DNA of 64,000 nucleotides from Methanobrevibacter wolinii SH. Lineage in GTDB: Archaea; Methanobacteriota; Methanobacteria; Methanobacteriales; Methanobacteriaceae. The notes under the pieces were generated by a model. The model was not told the origin of the DNA and did no database searches. It was given only the letters and a program-made list of their open reading frames with translations. Shown here piece by piece: positions 47,724 to 59,409 of the stretch. The DNA lies in the NCBI RefSeq assembly GCF_000621965.1, contig NZ_KK211375.1:114294-178293 (forward strand), read 5' to 3'. The position numbers were made by a program, and so were the translations under genes. The stretch's first letter is position 1. Every line of letters starts with the position of its first letter.

Positions 47724-47897
47724 TTTAAATCTATTTCTTTTTAGAGTGGAGGTAGTTTTATCTTAAATTAATGGATTTTAATTTAAATCTATTTCTTTTT
47801 AGAGTGGAGGTAGTTTTATCTTAAATTAATGGATTTTAATTTAAATCTATTTCTTTTTAGAGTGGAGATAGTTTTATCTTAAATTAATGGATTTTAA
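47724..47897. repeat. 58-bp tandem repeat, three copies
   Basis: Units start at 47724, 47782 and 47840 with TTTAAATCTATTTC and end ATTAATGGATTTTAA. They are identical except for one G-to-A in the third (GTGGAGGT to GTGGAGAT). Each has a Shine-Dalgarno-like AGTGGAGG but no following ORF. Confidence 0.9.
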
Positions 47898-48037
47898 CGA
47901 AATATTTTTTTTAAATTAAAAATAAATTTTTTTAAGTTTAATGATTTAAATTAGATTATTATTATTTTCTTAAAATCTTATTTATTCCATTAATGAGTAT
48001 ATAAATTAAATTTTTTAAAAAATAGTTATTTTAGAAA

Positions 48038-48077
48038 CCTAAATTTAATAAAGTAATTATAACTTTATTAATTTAGG
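48038..48077 (-). terminator. Long hairpin after the OB-fold gene
   Basis: CCTAAATTTAATAAAGT (48038-48054) pairs with ACTTTATTAATTTAGG (48062-48077) with a single bulge, loop AATTATA. It lies 31 nt beyond the stop of the reverse-strand gene and is followed there by a T-rich run. Confidence 0.65.
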
Positions 48078-48108
48078 CTTATTTTTTCTATAGTTTTAGA
48101 TTTGGGTA

Positions 48109-48507
48109 TTATTTTTCTAATTTTATTAATTTTGAATCATCAAGAGTTATTTCTAATTTATTATTGTATTCACTGACTGTTCCAGTTATTTTAACATTTC
48201 TATTTTTAAAATCAGAAATATTAATTCCTTGTGTTTCAAAATTTTCTAGTCCAGATTGAAATATGATTACTCTGATTTTACCCGTTCCATCATTTAGATT
48301 TAAGAAACAAGTTTTACCACTGGATGAATAATCGATTTCTGTAATAACTCCATGAATTGTAATTTTTTCATTTATATTATTACTTGTAATTTCTTTAATC
48401 CTCATTTCTTTAGGCTCTACCCATGCAGAACTTATAATTAATATACTTATACCAATTATACTAGTAATAAGTGCTATTTTGTATATGGTTTTATCATTAA
48501 TAATCAT
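48109..48507 (-). CDS. Membrane-anchored OB-fold protein
   Basis: 132 aa. Residues 8-30 are a transmembrane helix (YKIALITSIIGISILIISS); the rest is an OB-fold of the tRNA_anti/YdeI type: ITIHGVITEIDYSSSGKTCF, LNLNDGTGKIRVIIF, NRNVKITGTVSEYNNKLEI. Such domains normally bind single-stranded nucleic acid. Anchoring at the membrane, probably facing outside, suggests DNA uptake or envelope binding instead; that is inference. It is a single gene with its own terminator. Confidence 0.75.
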   Translation of the reverse strand: MIINDKTIYKIALITSIIGISILIISSAWVEPKEMRIKEITSNNINEKITIHGVITEIDYSSSGKTCFLNLNDGTGKIRVIIFQSGLENFETQGINISDFKNRNVKITGTVSEYNNKLEITLDDSKLIKLEK

Positions 48508-49001
48508 ATTTCTTCTTTTAGGGTTTGTATTATTTACAAACTCTAAACTACTATTTTTGAATTATTTTATTTAATTTTAAGTTTTAATGTTGTAAACTTA
48601 TTTTTTAAATTAAATATTTTTTTCATTTTAAAATATTTTCTATTATTTAATTTATTAAAATAATTAATTCTTTTATGTGATTATCTTAGAATTAAGTTCT
48701 AAATTTTAAAAAAAAGATAATTTAATAGTATATTTAATAATATTTTTAATTTATAAAAATAAGCTGTTATTAATTTTATTTTGAATATTGTAAAATAAGA
48801 GTTGTTGAAAACAATTTTTTATAAAGATTTAAATAAGAATTAAAATATTTGAAAATCATTTTTAAGTAAGTTTATTTATAAAAATTTTGAGGATTTCAAC
48901 AAAGTTAGAATAATGGTTCTTTTAAAAAAAGATATTTTATTTTAAATTTTAATTTTTTTCTAAATTTAATAATTTAAAAATTTAAAATAATTTAAAGAAG
49001 T
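48508..49001. other. Intergenic with dispersed element
   Basis: 494 bases holding an intact copy (48801-48904) and A/T-rich sequence. No gene. Confidence 0.5.
48801..48904 (-). repeat. Dispersed intergenic element, intact copy C (MITE-like)
   Basis: About 104 bp, reverse orientation. Ends are GTTGTTGAAAAC on the left and GAGGATTTCAACAAAG on the right. The inside reads in reverse CTTAAAAATGATTTTC and AATCTTTATAAAAAAT. Confidence 0.7.
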
Positions 49002-50651
49002 TTATCCATTATACATAGATTCTAATCTTTCAACAGTATCAATATCTTTAACTCCTTTATCTTCTCTTATTCTTTTAACAACTGGGAATCTAAGAGAGTA
49101 TCCTGCTTCATATTCTGGACTTTTTACAATTTCACTATATGCAACTTCAAAAATTATTTTTGGTTCTACTTTAATTTTAGTACCTTTTTCTACAATTTTA
49201 TATTCTTCCATTTTTTTAGTAAGTTTTTCAAGTTGATCATCACTAAGTCCTGTACCTACCATAGCTACTGTTTTAAGATTTTCATCTTTATCTTGTAATG
49301 CAACAAGATATGATCCTATAAAATCTCCTCTTTTTCCAATTCCTTTTGTTCCACCAACTACAACAACGTCTAAGTTTTCTGGTTCTGCTTTAAATTTAAG
49401 CATTTTTTTACCACGAACCCCTGGAATATATGGTTCATTAGCATTTTTAATCATTATACCTTCATGACCTTCTGCAATTGATTTATTAAATAAATTTTTT
49501 GCATCTTGTGTATTTTCAGGTGTACATAATACAAGTTCACTAAGATGTACCATATCTGATGTTGTAACTATTGATTCAAGTGTTTTTCTTCTTTCTATTA
49601 TTGGATCATCAATACGTGGTCTTTTATAATATAATAAATCATATAAATAAACTTCTAATGGTATATTTTCCATTGCTTCTTCAATATTGTATTTACGCCT
49701 TACTCTATGTAAAATGTTTTGGAATGATAAAGGTTTACCATTACGGGTTGCTATTACTTCTCCTTCTGCAATAAAATCTTCATCAGGGAAGGCTTCACGT
49801 ATTGCATCAACAATTTCTGGAATTGCATTTGTAACATTTTCAAGACGTCTTGTAAATAAAGTAATTTTATCTCCATGTTTATGAAGTTGACATCTTATTC
49901 CATCATATTTTGTTTCAATTAGAGCAAGACCCATTTCATTAATACTTTCATCAATTCCTTTTGATAATTGGGCAAGCATTAATTTTACAGGAGTTCCAGG
50001 TACTAAATTTAATTTTGCAAGTGCATCAGAACCTTCTTCTTTAGCTACTTTAGCAACAAGTCCAATATTATTTGTTAACATATATGCTCTATCAACAATC
50101 TTATTATCAATTGAAAAAGCATCTGCAATTGCATCTCTTAATATACCTTCACCAACACCTATACGTAGTTGCTCTACAATGGTTCTACAAATATATTTTG
50201 ATTCTACTCCACTTGCTGAAGATAATAATTCAAGAATAATTGATATTTTACGAGAAGTTGATTTACTACCTGTAATTTTTGTTAATTTTCTAAGATTTTT
50301 AAAGACAAATTCAATTGTAAGAGGTTTTGAGAAAAAAGTCATTTGTTTTTTCTCTCCAAAAAGTTTTTCACTAGCTGCACCAATATCTCCTTGTTCTCTT
50401 ACTTCGTCTTCAACTTTATTAACACTAACTCCAACTACATCTGCTACAGCTTTCATTATAAGTTTATCGCCTACTCCCTGTTCCTCTTCACTCCATGATG
50501 GGAAAACTCTTCCAAGACACATTAAACTAACTTCTGGAAGGATTTCACTATCTACTGTTTTTAAAAATTCTGAAAGGATATTTGTTTTTTCCAATCTTTT
50601 TGTTGTAGCAGCTAATTTTTCATAAACATCAACTAATTCTTGATATTTCAT
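49002..50651 (-). CDS. lig: ATP-dependent DNA ligase
   Basis: 549 aa. The DNA-binding domain spans about 1-220; the nucleotidyltransferase domain has ETKYDGIRCQLHK with the adenylated Lys248, then FIAEGEVIAT (III), EGIMIKNANEPY (IV) and LDVVVVGGTKGIGKRG (V). The OB domain ends in ESMYNG. It seals nicks in Okazaki-fragment joining and repair. It starts 9 nt after the thiC stop, so it is co-transcribed with thiC. Confidence 0.95.
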   Translation of the reverse strand: MKYQELVDVYEKLAATTKRLEKTNILSEFLKTVDSEILPEVSLMCLGRVFPSWSEEEQGVGDKLIMKAVADVVGVSVNKVEDEVREQGDIGAASEKLFGEKKQMTFFSKPLTIEFVFKNLRKLTKITGSKSTSRKISIILELLSSASGVESKYICRTIVEQLRIGVGEGILRDAIADAFSIDNKIVDRAYMLTNNIGLVAKVAKEEGSDALAKLNLVPGTPVKLMLAQLSKGIDESINEMGLALIETKYDGIRCQLHKHGDKITLFTRRLENVTNAIPEIVDAIREAFPDEDFIAEGEVIATRNGKPLSFQNILHRVRRKYNIEEAMENIPLEVYLYDLLYYKRPRIDDPIIERRKTLESIVTTSDMVHLSELVLCTPENTQDAKNLFNKSIAEGHEGIMIKNANEPYIPGVRGKKMLKFKAEPENLDVVVVGGTKGIGKRGDFIGSYLVALQDKDENLKTVAMVGTGLSDDQLEKLTKKMEEYKIVEKGTKIKVEPKIIFEVAYSEIVKSPEYEAGYSLRFPVVKRIREDKGVKDIDTVERLESMYNG

Positions 50652-50660
50652 GTTATCGTC

Positions 50661-51935
50661 CTAAAAATCATCTTTAGCTATTTTAACAGCACAAAATTCT
50701 CCACACATAGCACACATTTCTTCATCATCAATTTTACATTTATTTTTATATAATCTTGGTTTAGATTTATCTATTGCTAAGTCAAATTGTTTATCCCAAT
50801 CAAATTTACGTCTTGCTTCTGCCATTGCTTTTTCTCGTTCAAGTGCACGATCAATACCTAATGCAACATCTGCTGCTTCAGCAGCTATTTTAGATGCTAC
50901 AACTCCTTCTTTAACATCATCAAGTGAAGGTAATGAAAGGTGTTCTGCAGGAGTTACATAACATAAAAAATCTGCTCCACTAGAAGCAGCTATTGCTCCA
51001 CCAATTGCTGAGGTTATATGATCATAACCTGGTGCAATATCTGTTGTAATTGGACCAAGAACATAGAAAGGTGCTCCATGACATAATGTTTTTTCTAGTT
51101 CCATATTTGCTTGTATCTGATTTAAAGGTACATGTCCAGGACCTTCTACCATTGTTTGTACTCCTTTAGCTTGTGCTCTTTTAACAAGTCCTCCAAGATT
51201 TACTAATTCCTGTATTTGTGGAATATCACTTGCATCAAATAAGCAACCAGGTCGTAGACCATCACCTAAACTTAAGGTAATATCATATTCAAGTGCAAGT
51301 TCAAGAAGATAATCATAATTTTCATATAAAGGATTTTCTTTATCATTATGTAGAATCCATGATGCAAGGAAGGTTCCTCCACGTGATACTATTCCCATTT
51401 TTCTTTTTTGTGCTTGAATTTTAGGGACAAGTTCTTTTGTAATTCCACAATGAAGGGTCATAAAGTCTACTCCTTCTTTTGCTTGGCTTTCAATAACTTT
51501 AAAAATTAAATCTTCATCCATATCTATAATTTCTTTATTTGCATTTAAAGTATGAGCTCCTGCTTCATAAATAGGGACTGTTCCTAAAGGTACATCTATA
51601 GCATTAAGTATTGCTTTTCTAAATTCATTTAATTTAGGTCCCGTACTTAAATCCATTACTGCGTCAGCACCGTATTCTACTGCAAGTTTTGCTTTTTTAA
51701 CTTCAAGGTCTTTATCTTCTATTTTACTTGAAGATCCAATGTTTGCATTAACTTTTGTTGAAAGACCAGATCCAATTCCACGTACATCTGTATCTCTATT
51801 AACATTTTTAGGTATTACAATTGTACCATTTGCAATTTTTCTTCTTATTGTTTCAACATCAATTCTTTCATATTTGGAAACAGCTTTCATTTCTGGAGTA
51901 ATGTTACCTTTTTTAGCTTCAGTCATTTGAGTCAA
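50661..51935 (-). CDS. thiC: Phosphomethylpyrimidine synthase ThiC
   Basis: 424 aa from TTG 51935, 5 nt after GAGGGG. DLSTGPKLNEFRKAILNA, MTLHCGITKELVPKI, VSRGGTFLASWILHN, EGPGHVPLNQIQANM and GPITTDIAPGYDHITSAIG match ThiC; the C-terminal CAMCGEFC (C-x2-C-x4-C) binds the radical-SAM cluster. It turns aminoimidazole ribotide into the thiamine pyrimidine. I see no TPP riboswitch upstream. Confidence 0.96.
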   Translation of the reverse strand: MTQMTEAKKGNITPEMKAVSKYERIDVETIRRKIANGTIVIPKNVNRDTDVRGIGSGLSTKVNANIGSSSKIEDKDLEVKKAKLAVEYGADAVMDLSTGPKLNEFRKAILNAIDVPLGTVPIYEAGAHTLNANKEIIDMDEDLIFKVIESQAKEGVDFMTLHCGITKELVPKIQAQKRKMGIVSRGGTFLASWILHNDKENPLYENYDYLLELALEYDITLSLGDGLRPGCLFDASDIPQIQELVNLGGLVKRAQAKGVQTMVEGPGHVPLNQIQANMELEKTLCHGAPFYVLGPITTDIAPGYDHITSAIGGAIAASSGADFLCYVTPAEHLSLPSLDDVKEGVVASKIAAEAADVALGIDRALEREKAMAEARRKFDWDKQFDLAIDKSKPRLYKNKCKIDDEEMCAMCGEFCAVKIAKDDF

Positions 51936-52178
51936 TTTAACCCCTCATTTTCATTGTTAATAAGTTTAATAATAAATTTAAAATTAGTATTTTATTTTTT
52001 AATTTATAAATTAAATATAATTCTAAATATTATATTATTTGATTTAATAATTTATATTTATTTTAGAATATTTTCTATTTAAGTTTTTTATTTTAATAAA
52101 TTTTAAAAGCTTTTTATTAAAAATTATCTTTATTATTAATTTTATTAAAAAAAGTATTACATATATCTAAAAAAATAA

Positions 52179-52209
52179 GAATTAAATTATTTTAAAAATA
52201 ATTTAATTC
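52179..52209 (+). repeat. 15-bp A/T inverted repeat
   Basis: GAATTAAATTATTTT (52179-52193) and AAAATAATTTAATTC (52195-52209) are exact complements. Confidence 0.7.
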
Positions 52210-52258
52210 CTATTATTTTTGTAGTAAAATTTTATATTTCGATATTTAAGAGAATTTT

Positions 52259-52300
52259 AAGAGATATACTAAGTGTATTCTCTTTTGTTTTGTTTTATTT
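52259..52300 (+). terminator. Hairpin plus T-run on plus strand
   Basis: AAGAGATATAC / GTATTCTCTT with one bulged T and a 5-nt loop, followed by a run of T-rich sequence (TTGTTTTGTTTTATTTT). No known plus-strand gene ends here. Confidence 0.45.
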
Positions 52301-52301
52301 T

Positions 52302-52340
52302 AATTATCATAGCAGAAGAAAAATGATAATTTTTTATTTT
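52302..52340 (+). terminator. Second hairpin plus T-run on plus strand
   Basis: AATTATCAT (52302-52310) / ATGATAATT (52323-52331), loop of 12 nt rich in A/G, then TTTTTATTTT. Confidence 0.45.
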
Positions 52341-52493
52341 AATTTTATTACGTGTTTATAATTTTATGATTTATGTGTTTTATTTGAGTCTTCTAATTAT
52401 GTGTTTTAAAATTTTTAAGAGAGATTTTTTAATTTTATGGTTTTCCATATTGCTTTTTTTATTTAAATAATTTATATTTACTTATGGTAGATT

Positions 52494-52526
52494 AAATGTT
52501 TATAGTAGGTTAATTTATAAACATTT
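52494..52526. repeat. 11-bp hairpin
   Basis: AAATGTTTATA / TATAAACATTT with an 11-nt spacer. Shares GTTTATA with the next hairpin, so the pair looks like duplicated structure. Confidence 0.6.
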
Positions 52527-52557
52527 ATTGATTTTTTTAATTTATTTAAATTTAATT

Positions 52558-52592
52558 AAGTGTTTATAAGTGGATTGGTCTTATAAACACTT
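52558..52592 (-). terminator. 13-bp hairpin after cdc48
   Basis: AAGTGTTTATAAG (52558-52570) and CTTATAAACACTT (52580-52592), loop TGGATTGGT. A further 8-bp hairpin, TAGAACTT/AAGTTCTA (52601-52620), lies between it and the cdc48 stop. Confidence 0.6.
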
Positions 52593-52654
52593 GGGATGTT
52601 TAGAACTTTTTTAAGTTCTATGGCTTTTTATTTATAATAGAGGTTATTTTTTAT

Positions 52655-54865
<2,211 letters not shown>

Positions 54866-55566
54866 AATAATCATCTCCTTATTAATGTTGAAGCTCAATA
54901 AATAATAAGTATAAGTTATTAATATTTATATTAAATTAACTTAAAGTACTTAAAATTTTATTTAAGTTTCTTTTTAATTTTTAATGTTAATTTTAATGTA
55001 AATTAATAATTCTAAATTTTTAAATTTATTTATACGAAATAATCAATTCAGTTTTCTTGAATTAATTATTTCTATTTGTTTTCTTTAAAGTTACTTTTAG
55101 TAACTATAATATAGTTTGCATATACTTATATATAAAGTTTTCGGTTTTTTGGATTTTTTTAATTTGTTTATTTTTTATATTTTTTTCTTTAATTTTATAA
55201 AAATTCTTATTTTATCTAAAAAACTTTATTTAATTCTTAAATTCATTAAATTATATAAATTTATTAGAATTTTTCTATTTAAAATCTTTTTAGTTTTTTA
55301 AAGTATATTTAGTTAATATTTAGGCATACTTAAAATATTTTATTAATCTTATTATATATTAAAAAGTAGTATTTTAATTTAAGATTTTTAATATTAAATA
55401 TTTATTTTATTAAATAGTAGTATTATTTTAAAAGTAGTAATAATTTTTTTATTATTACTCATGTTTTTAAAATTAGTATATGTGTTTTTTATTATTTTTT
55501 GTGTTTTTAAAATTAGTAAGTGTTTTTTTTAAGTGTTTTAAAAGTTTAAGTGGAGTTTTATATTAA
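54866..55566. other. Intergenic, cdc48 promoter region/tyrA 3' end
   Basis: 701 bases. It has a 15-bp hairpin with one mismatch at 55036-55072 (GAAATAATCAATTCA / TGAATTAATTATTTC), a small one at AGTTAC-TTTTA-GTAACT near 55088, and a 17-bp direct repeat, TGTTTTTAAAATTAGTA, at 55462 and 55502. A T-rich open stretch at 55116-55301 is not a credible gene. Confidence 0.5.
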
Positions 55567-55583
55567 TTATCTAATTACTCCAC
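55550..55583 (-). terminator. Hairpin at the tyrA stop
   Basis: GTGGAGT (55550-55556) pairs with ACTCCAC (55577-55583); on the reverse strand it spans the tyrA stop codon and is followed by A/T-rich sequence. Confidence 0.5.
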
Positions 55584-56874
55584 CAAATCCTATAATAAGT
55601 TTTTTAACATCTTCTATAGATTTTTTATTTAATCCACTTATTTCATAGGTATAACTTATTTCATTATCATTGATTTGAGGACCTGTATATTCATCAGTTA
55701 TTTTAACATTAGTAATATCATCCATTTTTTCAATGACTTTAGCAATTATATATTTATTAGAGTTATTTTTAAAAACACAACTAATTGATTCTGTATAAAG
55801 TTTATAATTGTCTTTTTTCCAGTTTAATAATTCTTCATTTGTAAGAATTTTAACATTGGAAATTTTTAATTTTTCTTCTTTATTATTTTTATTTTTAATA
55901 GTTACGAAATTATCTTTAATTGATTTAACTATACCTACATGTATATTTTGTGAATAAATATGTTTTAAACCAATTTCTGAACCGATAGATCCATATAAAT
56001 AATTTGATTCTTCACTTAAAGTATTAATTAATTTATCACTTCTACCTAATGCTGCTTTAATATCTCCCATATTTTTAGTAGATTTAATTGTAATTTCCTT
56101 AAATTTTTCTTGATCTTTTAAACTTAACACTTTTTTAAGTTCAAGTACTGCTTCATAAAATTTTTGACGTATATTTTCACCATTAATATTCTCTTCTTGT
56201 ATTGAGTATGTTAAAAATGGGTTTTGTGAGACTATACGTGCAATAGTATCAATCATAATATTATAGATTGGGCTTTCATATTCTTCGGTTTCTTTAATAT
56301 CTACTTTTAATTTTTCCATTGCATAAGCTGTTGAGATATATGAGAAATGTGTTAAAACTTGTACAATACCCATCATATTATCATGATGTTTACAATTTGT
56401 TTCAATAATCCTCATATTTTTACTTTTAAAATAATTATATATTTTAGGATACCATTTACCTTTTTTAAGTGGTGTTAAAACTATAACTTGTCCTTCAAAT
56501 CCTGGTGTACGTGGCCCAAATACTGGATGAGTAGGGATTGATTCAACACCTTCTGGAATATATTTATTCATTGTATAAGTTGCTTGTGTTTTTACAGAAG
56601 TTACATCCATTAATAGGGAACCTTTTTTCATATGTGGAGCAAGTTCTTTTATTATATTAATTGTAACATGTATTGGTACTGAAATAATTAGAATATCTAC
56701 ATTTTCTGCAACTTCAAGATTATTACTTGTATATTTTACATTGAGTTTATGACTTACTTTTTTTCCAACTTTTTCATCTCTTCCAGTAATAGTTACATCG
56801 AAGTTGTCATGTTTTAAGTAGCAAGCAAGTGTCTTTCCAAGACCTTTTGTTCCACCGATAATTCCAATTTTCAT
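55567..56874 (-). CDS. tyrA: Prephenate dehydrogenase with C-terminal extension
   Basis: 435 aa. MKIGIIGGTKGLGKTLACYL has the NAD(P)-binding GxxGxxG; then LIISVPIHVT, LLMDVTSVKTQATYTM, IPTHPVFGPRTPGFEGQVIV (prephenate site) and the helical dimer domain to about 280. Residues about 290-435 are an extra domain with beta-strand content (VGIVKSIKDNFVTIKNK, ITNVKITDEYTG, VKKLIIGFGGVIR), as in other methanogen TyrA. It may be a regulatory tyrosine-binding domain. It makes 4-hydroxyphenylpyruvate. Confidence 0.9.
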   Translation of the reverse strand: MKIGIIGGTKGLGKTLACYLKHDNFDVTITGRDEKVGKKVSHKLNVKYTSNNLEVAENVDILIISVPIHVTINIIKELAPHMKKGSLLMDVTSVKTQATYTMNKYIPEGVESIPTHPVFGPRTPGFEGQVIVLTPLKKGKWYPKIYNYFKSKNMRIIETNCKHHDNMMGIVQVLTHFSYISTAYAMEKLKVDIKETEEYESPIYNIMIDTIARIVSQNPFLTYSIQEENINGENIRQKFYEAVLELKKVLSLKDQEKFKEITIKSTKNMGDIKAALGRSDKLINTLSEESNYLYGSIGSEIGLKHIYSQNIHVGIVKSIKDNFVTIKNKNNKEEKLKISNVKILTNEELLNWKKDNYKLYTESISCVFKNNSNKYIIAKVIEKMDDITNVKITDEYTGPQINDNEISYTYEISGLNKKSIEDVKKLIIGFGGVIR

Positions 56875-57145
56875 GGTATCAAATCATTTTATTTATTTAT
56901 AATATTTTTAATTTTTTTCTAAATCTAAATATTTTATTTTCTTATGTAAAAATTATTTCATTTAAATTTTTATTTTTATATAATTTATTAATTTTAAATT
57001 AGATTATATAATTACATATTAAAATTATAAACTTAATATATTATATAAATTATATATTTTATTAAAAACTTATTTTTTAGGTATTTTAAAATTTTATATT
57101 ATTTGAAATTTATTAATTTTTTTATTAAAATAAATAGGTGTAATA

Positions 57146-58207
57146 ATGAAAATAACTTATCAAAATCAAAAAGAAGAAATTATAGAAGTTATTCCAGAAA
57201 CATTAGATGATCTTTGGCATTTATCTCATATTGTTAAAAATGGAGATTTTATTACATCTAAAACTACAAGACGTATTCAAGATACTTCTGGTGATAAACT
57301 TAGAAGTGATAGAGGAGTTAAAAAAACATTTACTCTTGAAGTTCAAATAGAATCTATAAGTTTTCACATGTTTACAGGTAAATTACGTCTTACTGGTTCT
57401 ATAACTCAAGGTCCAGAAGATTTAATTCCTCTTGGTTCTCATCATACTATTGAAGTTAAATTTAATACTCCACTTAAAATCAAAAAAGAAAAATGGTCAA
57501 AATGGGATATTCAAAGACTTCAACAAGCTGTAAAAGCTTCTAAAAAATTATCTGCAATTATAGTTCTTATTGAAGAAAATATTGTAACATTTGGTTTAAT
57601 ACGTCAATTTGGTATTGAATATTATGGTCCAGTTATTGGGAATATTTCTGGTAAACGAGTTATTGATAAAAATAGAAATAAAGAAATAATTGATTTTTAT
57701 CAAAATATTGTTAAAATTATATACAAATACAAAGATATTCAGAGTATTGTTATTGCAGGTCCTGGATTTGCTAAGAATGATTTTCTTAAGTTTCTTCAAG
57801 ATAATTATAATGATCTTGCTAAAAAATCTATTATTGAATCAACAGGTTCAGGTGGACGTGTAGGTATACAAGAAGTTCTCAAAAAAGGGACAGTTGAGAA
57901 ATTAACTACTGAAAATAGAGTAGCTTTTGAAATGAAAGATATTAATAATTTACTTAAATTATTATCTAAAAATTCTGGACTTGTTGTTTATGGTCTTAGT
58001 CAAACTAAAAATGCAATTAATATGGGTGCAGTTAAAAAATTATTAATTCTTGATATATATATGAAGGATGATAATATTGAAAAGTTAATGGACCTTACAG
58101 AAAATATGGGTGGAGAAGTCACTATTATTAGTAATGAACATGAAGGAGGTAAACAGCTTGAAGCTTTAGGTGGAATGGCTGCTATTTTAAGATATCCTAT
58201 TTCTTAA
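57146..58207 (+). CDS. pelA: mRNA surveillance protein Pelota
   Basis: 353 aa. MKITYQNQKEEIIEVIPETLDDLWHL, ITSKTTRRIQ, the central IVLIEENIVTFGLIRQFGIE and the C-terminal ENMGGEVTIISNEHEGGKQL are the three Pelota domains. It resembles aRF1 without the GGQ loop and rescues stalled ribosomes with aEF1-alpha/ABCE1. It stands alone. Confidence 0.96.
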   Translation: MKITYQNQKEEIIEVIPETLDDLWHLSHIVKNGDFITSKTTRRIQDTSGDKLRSDRGVKKTFTLEVQIESISFHMFTGKLRLTGSITQGPEDLIPLGSHHTIEVKFNTPLKIKKEKWSKWDIQRLQQAVKASKKLSAIIVLIEENIVTFGLIRQFGIEYYGPVIGNISGKRVIDKNRNKEIIDFYQNIVKIIYKYKDIQSIVIAGPGFAKNDFLKFLQDNYNDLAKKSIIESTGSGGRVGIQEVLKKGTVEKLTTENRVAFEMKDINNLLKLLSKNSGLVVYGLSQTKNAINMGAVKKLLILDIYMKDDNIEKLMDLTENMGGEVTIISNEHEGGKQLEALGGMAAILRYPIS

Positions 58208-58479
58208 TTTTTAATATATTATTCTATATCTTAAAAATTTAATTTTCTAAATTTAACTTAAAAGTCTAAAATTATAATAATATTATAATTATTTTAAAAT
58301 TTTTATTCATTAAATACTAATCTTAATATTTTATTTTAAAATATTTTAAAAAATATTATATATATTAAAAATTAAAAATAGATTATTGAGAAGTTTTATA
58401 AAAATTTAAAAGACTATTTCTAATTAATTTTATAATCATATATTCTATTAATTTTTTATAAAAAAGGATTAAGATTATT

Positions 58480-59409
58480 ATGTATATGGGAATTATAAAT
58501 GCATTAATTACAGTATTTATTTTAACATTTATTGGCACTGGTTTAATAGATATTGTTTTTAGAAGGTTAGGTGAAAAGGGATATATAAAAAATCTTTACC
58601 CTAATGTTAGGGGAGGTACTCCTAGGGCAGTAGGTATTATTTTATTTCTTGTTTTGATTTTTTATCTACCTTCTGGATATAATAATCTCGTTCTTATTAT
58701 GGGAATATTTGCATTAATTGATGATTTACTTGGAAGAAAAACTATTGGGAATTCCTCTATGGAATGGGGTCAACTTTCCCGTGGAATTGGTATGATTTGT
58801 GTAATGATTGCAGGTTTCTATTTAGGTTTAGGAGTTTCTTCAATATTCATTGCATTATTAATTCAACCCGTTAATATATCTGATATGCAACCAGGATCTA
58901 CATGTATTGTTACAATTATTATAAGTGCTTTAGTTGCAGTTTGTATGGTATTACTTAATAGACCAATGGTTGAAGAAATTCCAGCATTTTACACACCTCT
59001 TTTAATTTTAGTAGCAACAATTGCTTATTCTCCACTTGATTTCTCAGGTAAAATCATGTTAGGTGAAGTTGGAAATCATACATTAGCTATTGCTTTAGGT
59101 ATTTCATTTTATATGCTTGGAGGACTTCCAGCAGTAATATTGTTCTTTATTATAACAACATTCTTAATTGCATTTGTAAGAAGAAATACATTAAATGAGT
59201 TCTTTATAAGAAAAATGGAATTATATAATCCTGTATTTATGGATTATGTTATGGATGTTTTAACTGGTGGTGGACTTGGAGATTATATTCGAAAATTAAT
59301 TTGGAAAGATAAACAACCAGAAACACATAATAATTTAGCTATTTCATTAGGTGCTAGAAGATTATTATTTAATCCAGAGGCACATAGGATGAACCGTTTA
59401 GATTATTAA
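58480..59409 (+). CDS. MraY/WecA-type membrane transferase, likely pseudomurein lipid-I step
   Basis: 309 aa, about eight to nine membrane helices. Motifs match the MraY superfamily in order: NVRGGTPRAVG (residues about 42-52, like the MraY KxGTPTxGG loop), LIDDLLGRKT with Asp81-Asp82, and KIMLGEVGNHTLAIALG in place of the MraY GDTGS loop. The family transfers a sugar-phosphate to polyprenyl phosphate at the cytoplasmic membrane face. In Methanobacteriales a divergent MraY belongs to pseudomurein synthesis; the MurG-like gene just after supports this. The altered third loop (GEVGN) makes the activity uncertain. Confidence 0.75.
   Translation: MYMGIINALITVFILTFIGTGLIDIVFRRLGEKGYIKNLYPNVRGGTPRAVGIILFLVLIFYLPSGYNNLVLIMGIFALIDDLLGRKTIGNSSMEWGQLSRGIGMICVMIAGFYLGLGVSSIFIALLIQPVNISDMQPGSTCIVTIIISALVAVCMVLLNRPMVEEIPAFYTPLLILVATIAYSPLDFSGKIMLGEVGNHTLAIALGISFYMLGGLPAVILFFIITTFLIAFVRRNTLNEFFIRKMELYNPVFMDYVMDVLTGGGLGDYIRKLIWKDKQPETHNNLAISLGARRLLFNPEAHRMNRLDY

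Larger units (their letters stand above)
47477..48108. other. Intergenic with tandem repeat
   Basis: 632 bases. It holds the three-unit 58-bp tandem repeat (47724-47897) and a large hairpin at its right end (48038-48077). No ORF. Confidence 0.55.
51936..52654. other. Intergenic with hairpin array, cdc48 3' end/thiC 5' end
   Basis: 719 bases without ORF. Six hairpins lie at 52179-52209, 52259-52284, 52302-52331, 52494-52526, 52558-52592 and 52601-52620. Two of them are followed by T-runs on the plus strand and suggest a plus-strand transcript; the last two can end cdc48 transcription. Confidence 0.6.

Noticed and set aside
47724..47897. CRISPR array
   Set aside because: The 58-bp units are adjacent without spacers and differ by only one base.
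50179..50625. 148-codon plus-strand frame in the ligase gene
   Set aside because: Antisense of the DNA-binding domain of the ligase; composition is typical of a shadow.
51936..52300. TPP riboswitch before thiC
   Set aside because: The CTGAGA and GGTAATACCAGC-like core elements are missing on the reverse strand.
55116..55301. 61-codon Phe/Ile-rich plus-strand frame
   Set aside because: It has no ribosome site and is simply T-rich sequence in a gap.
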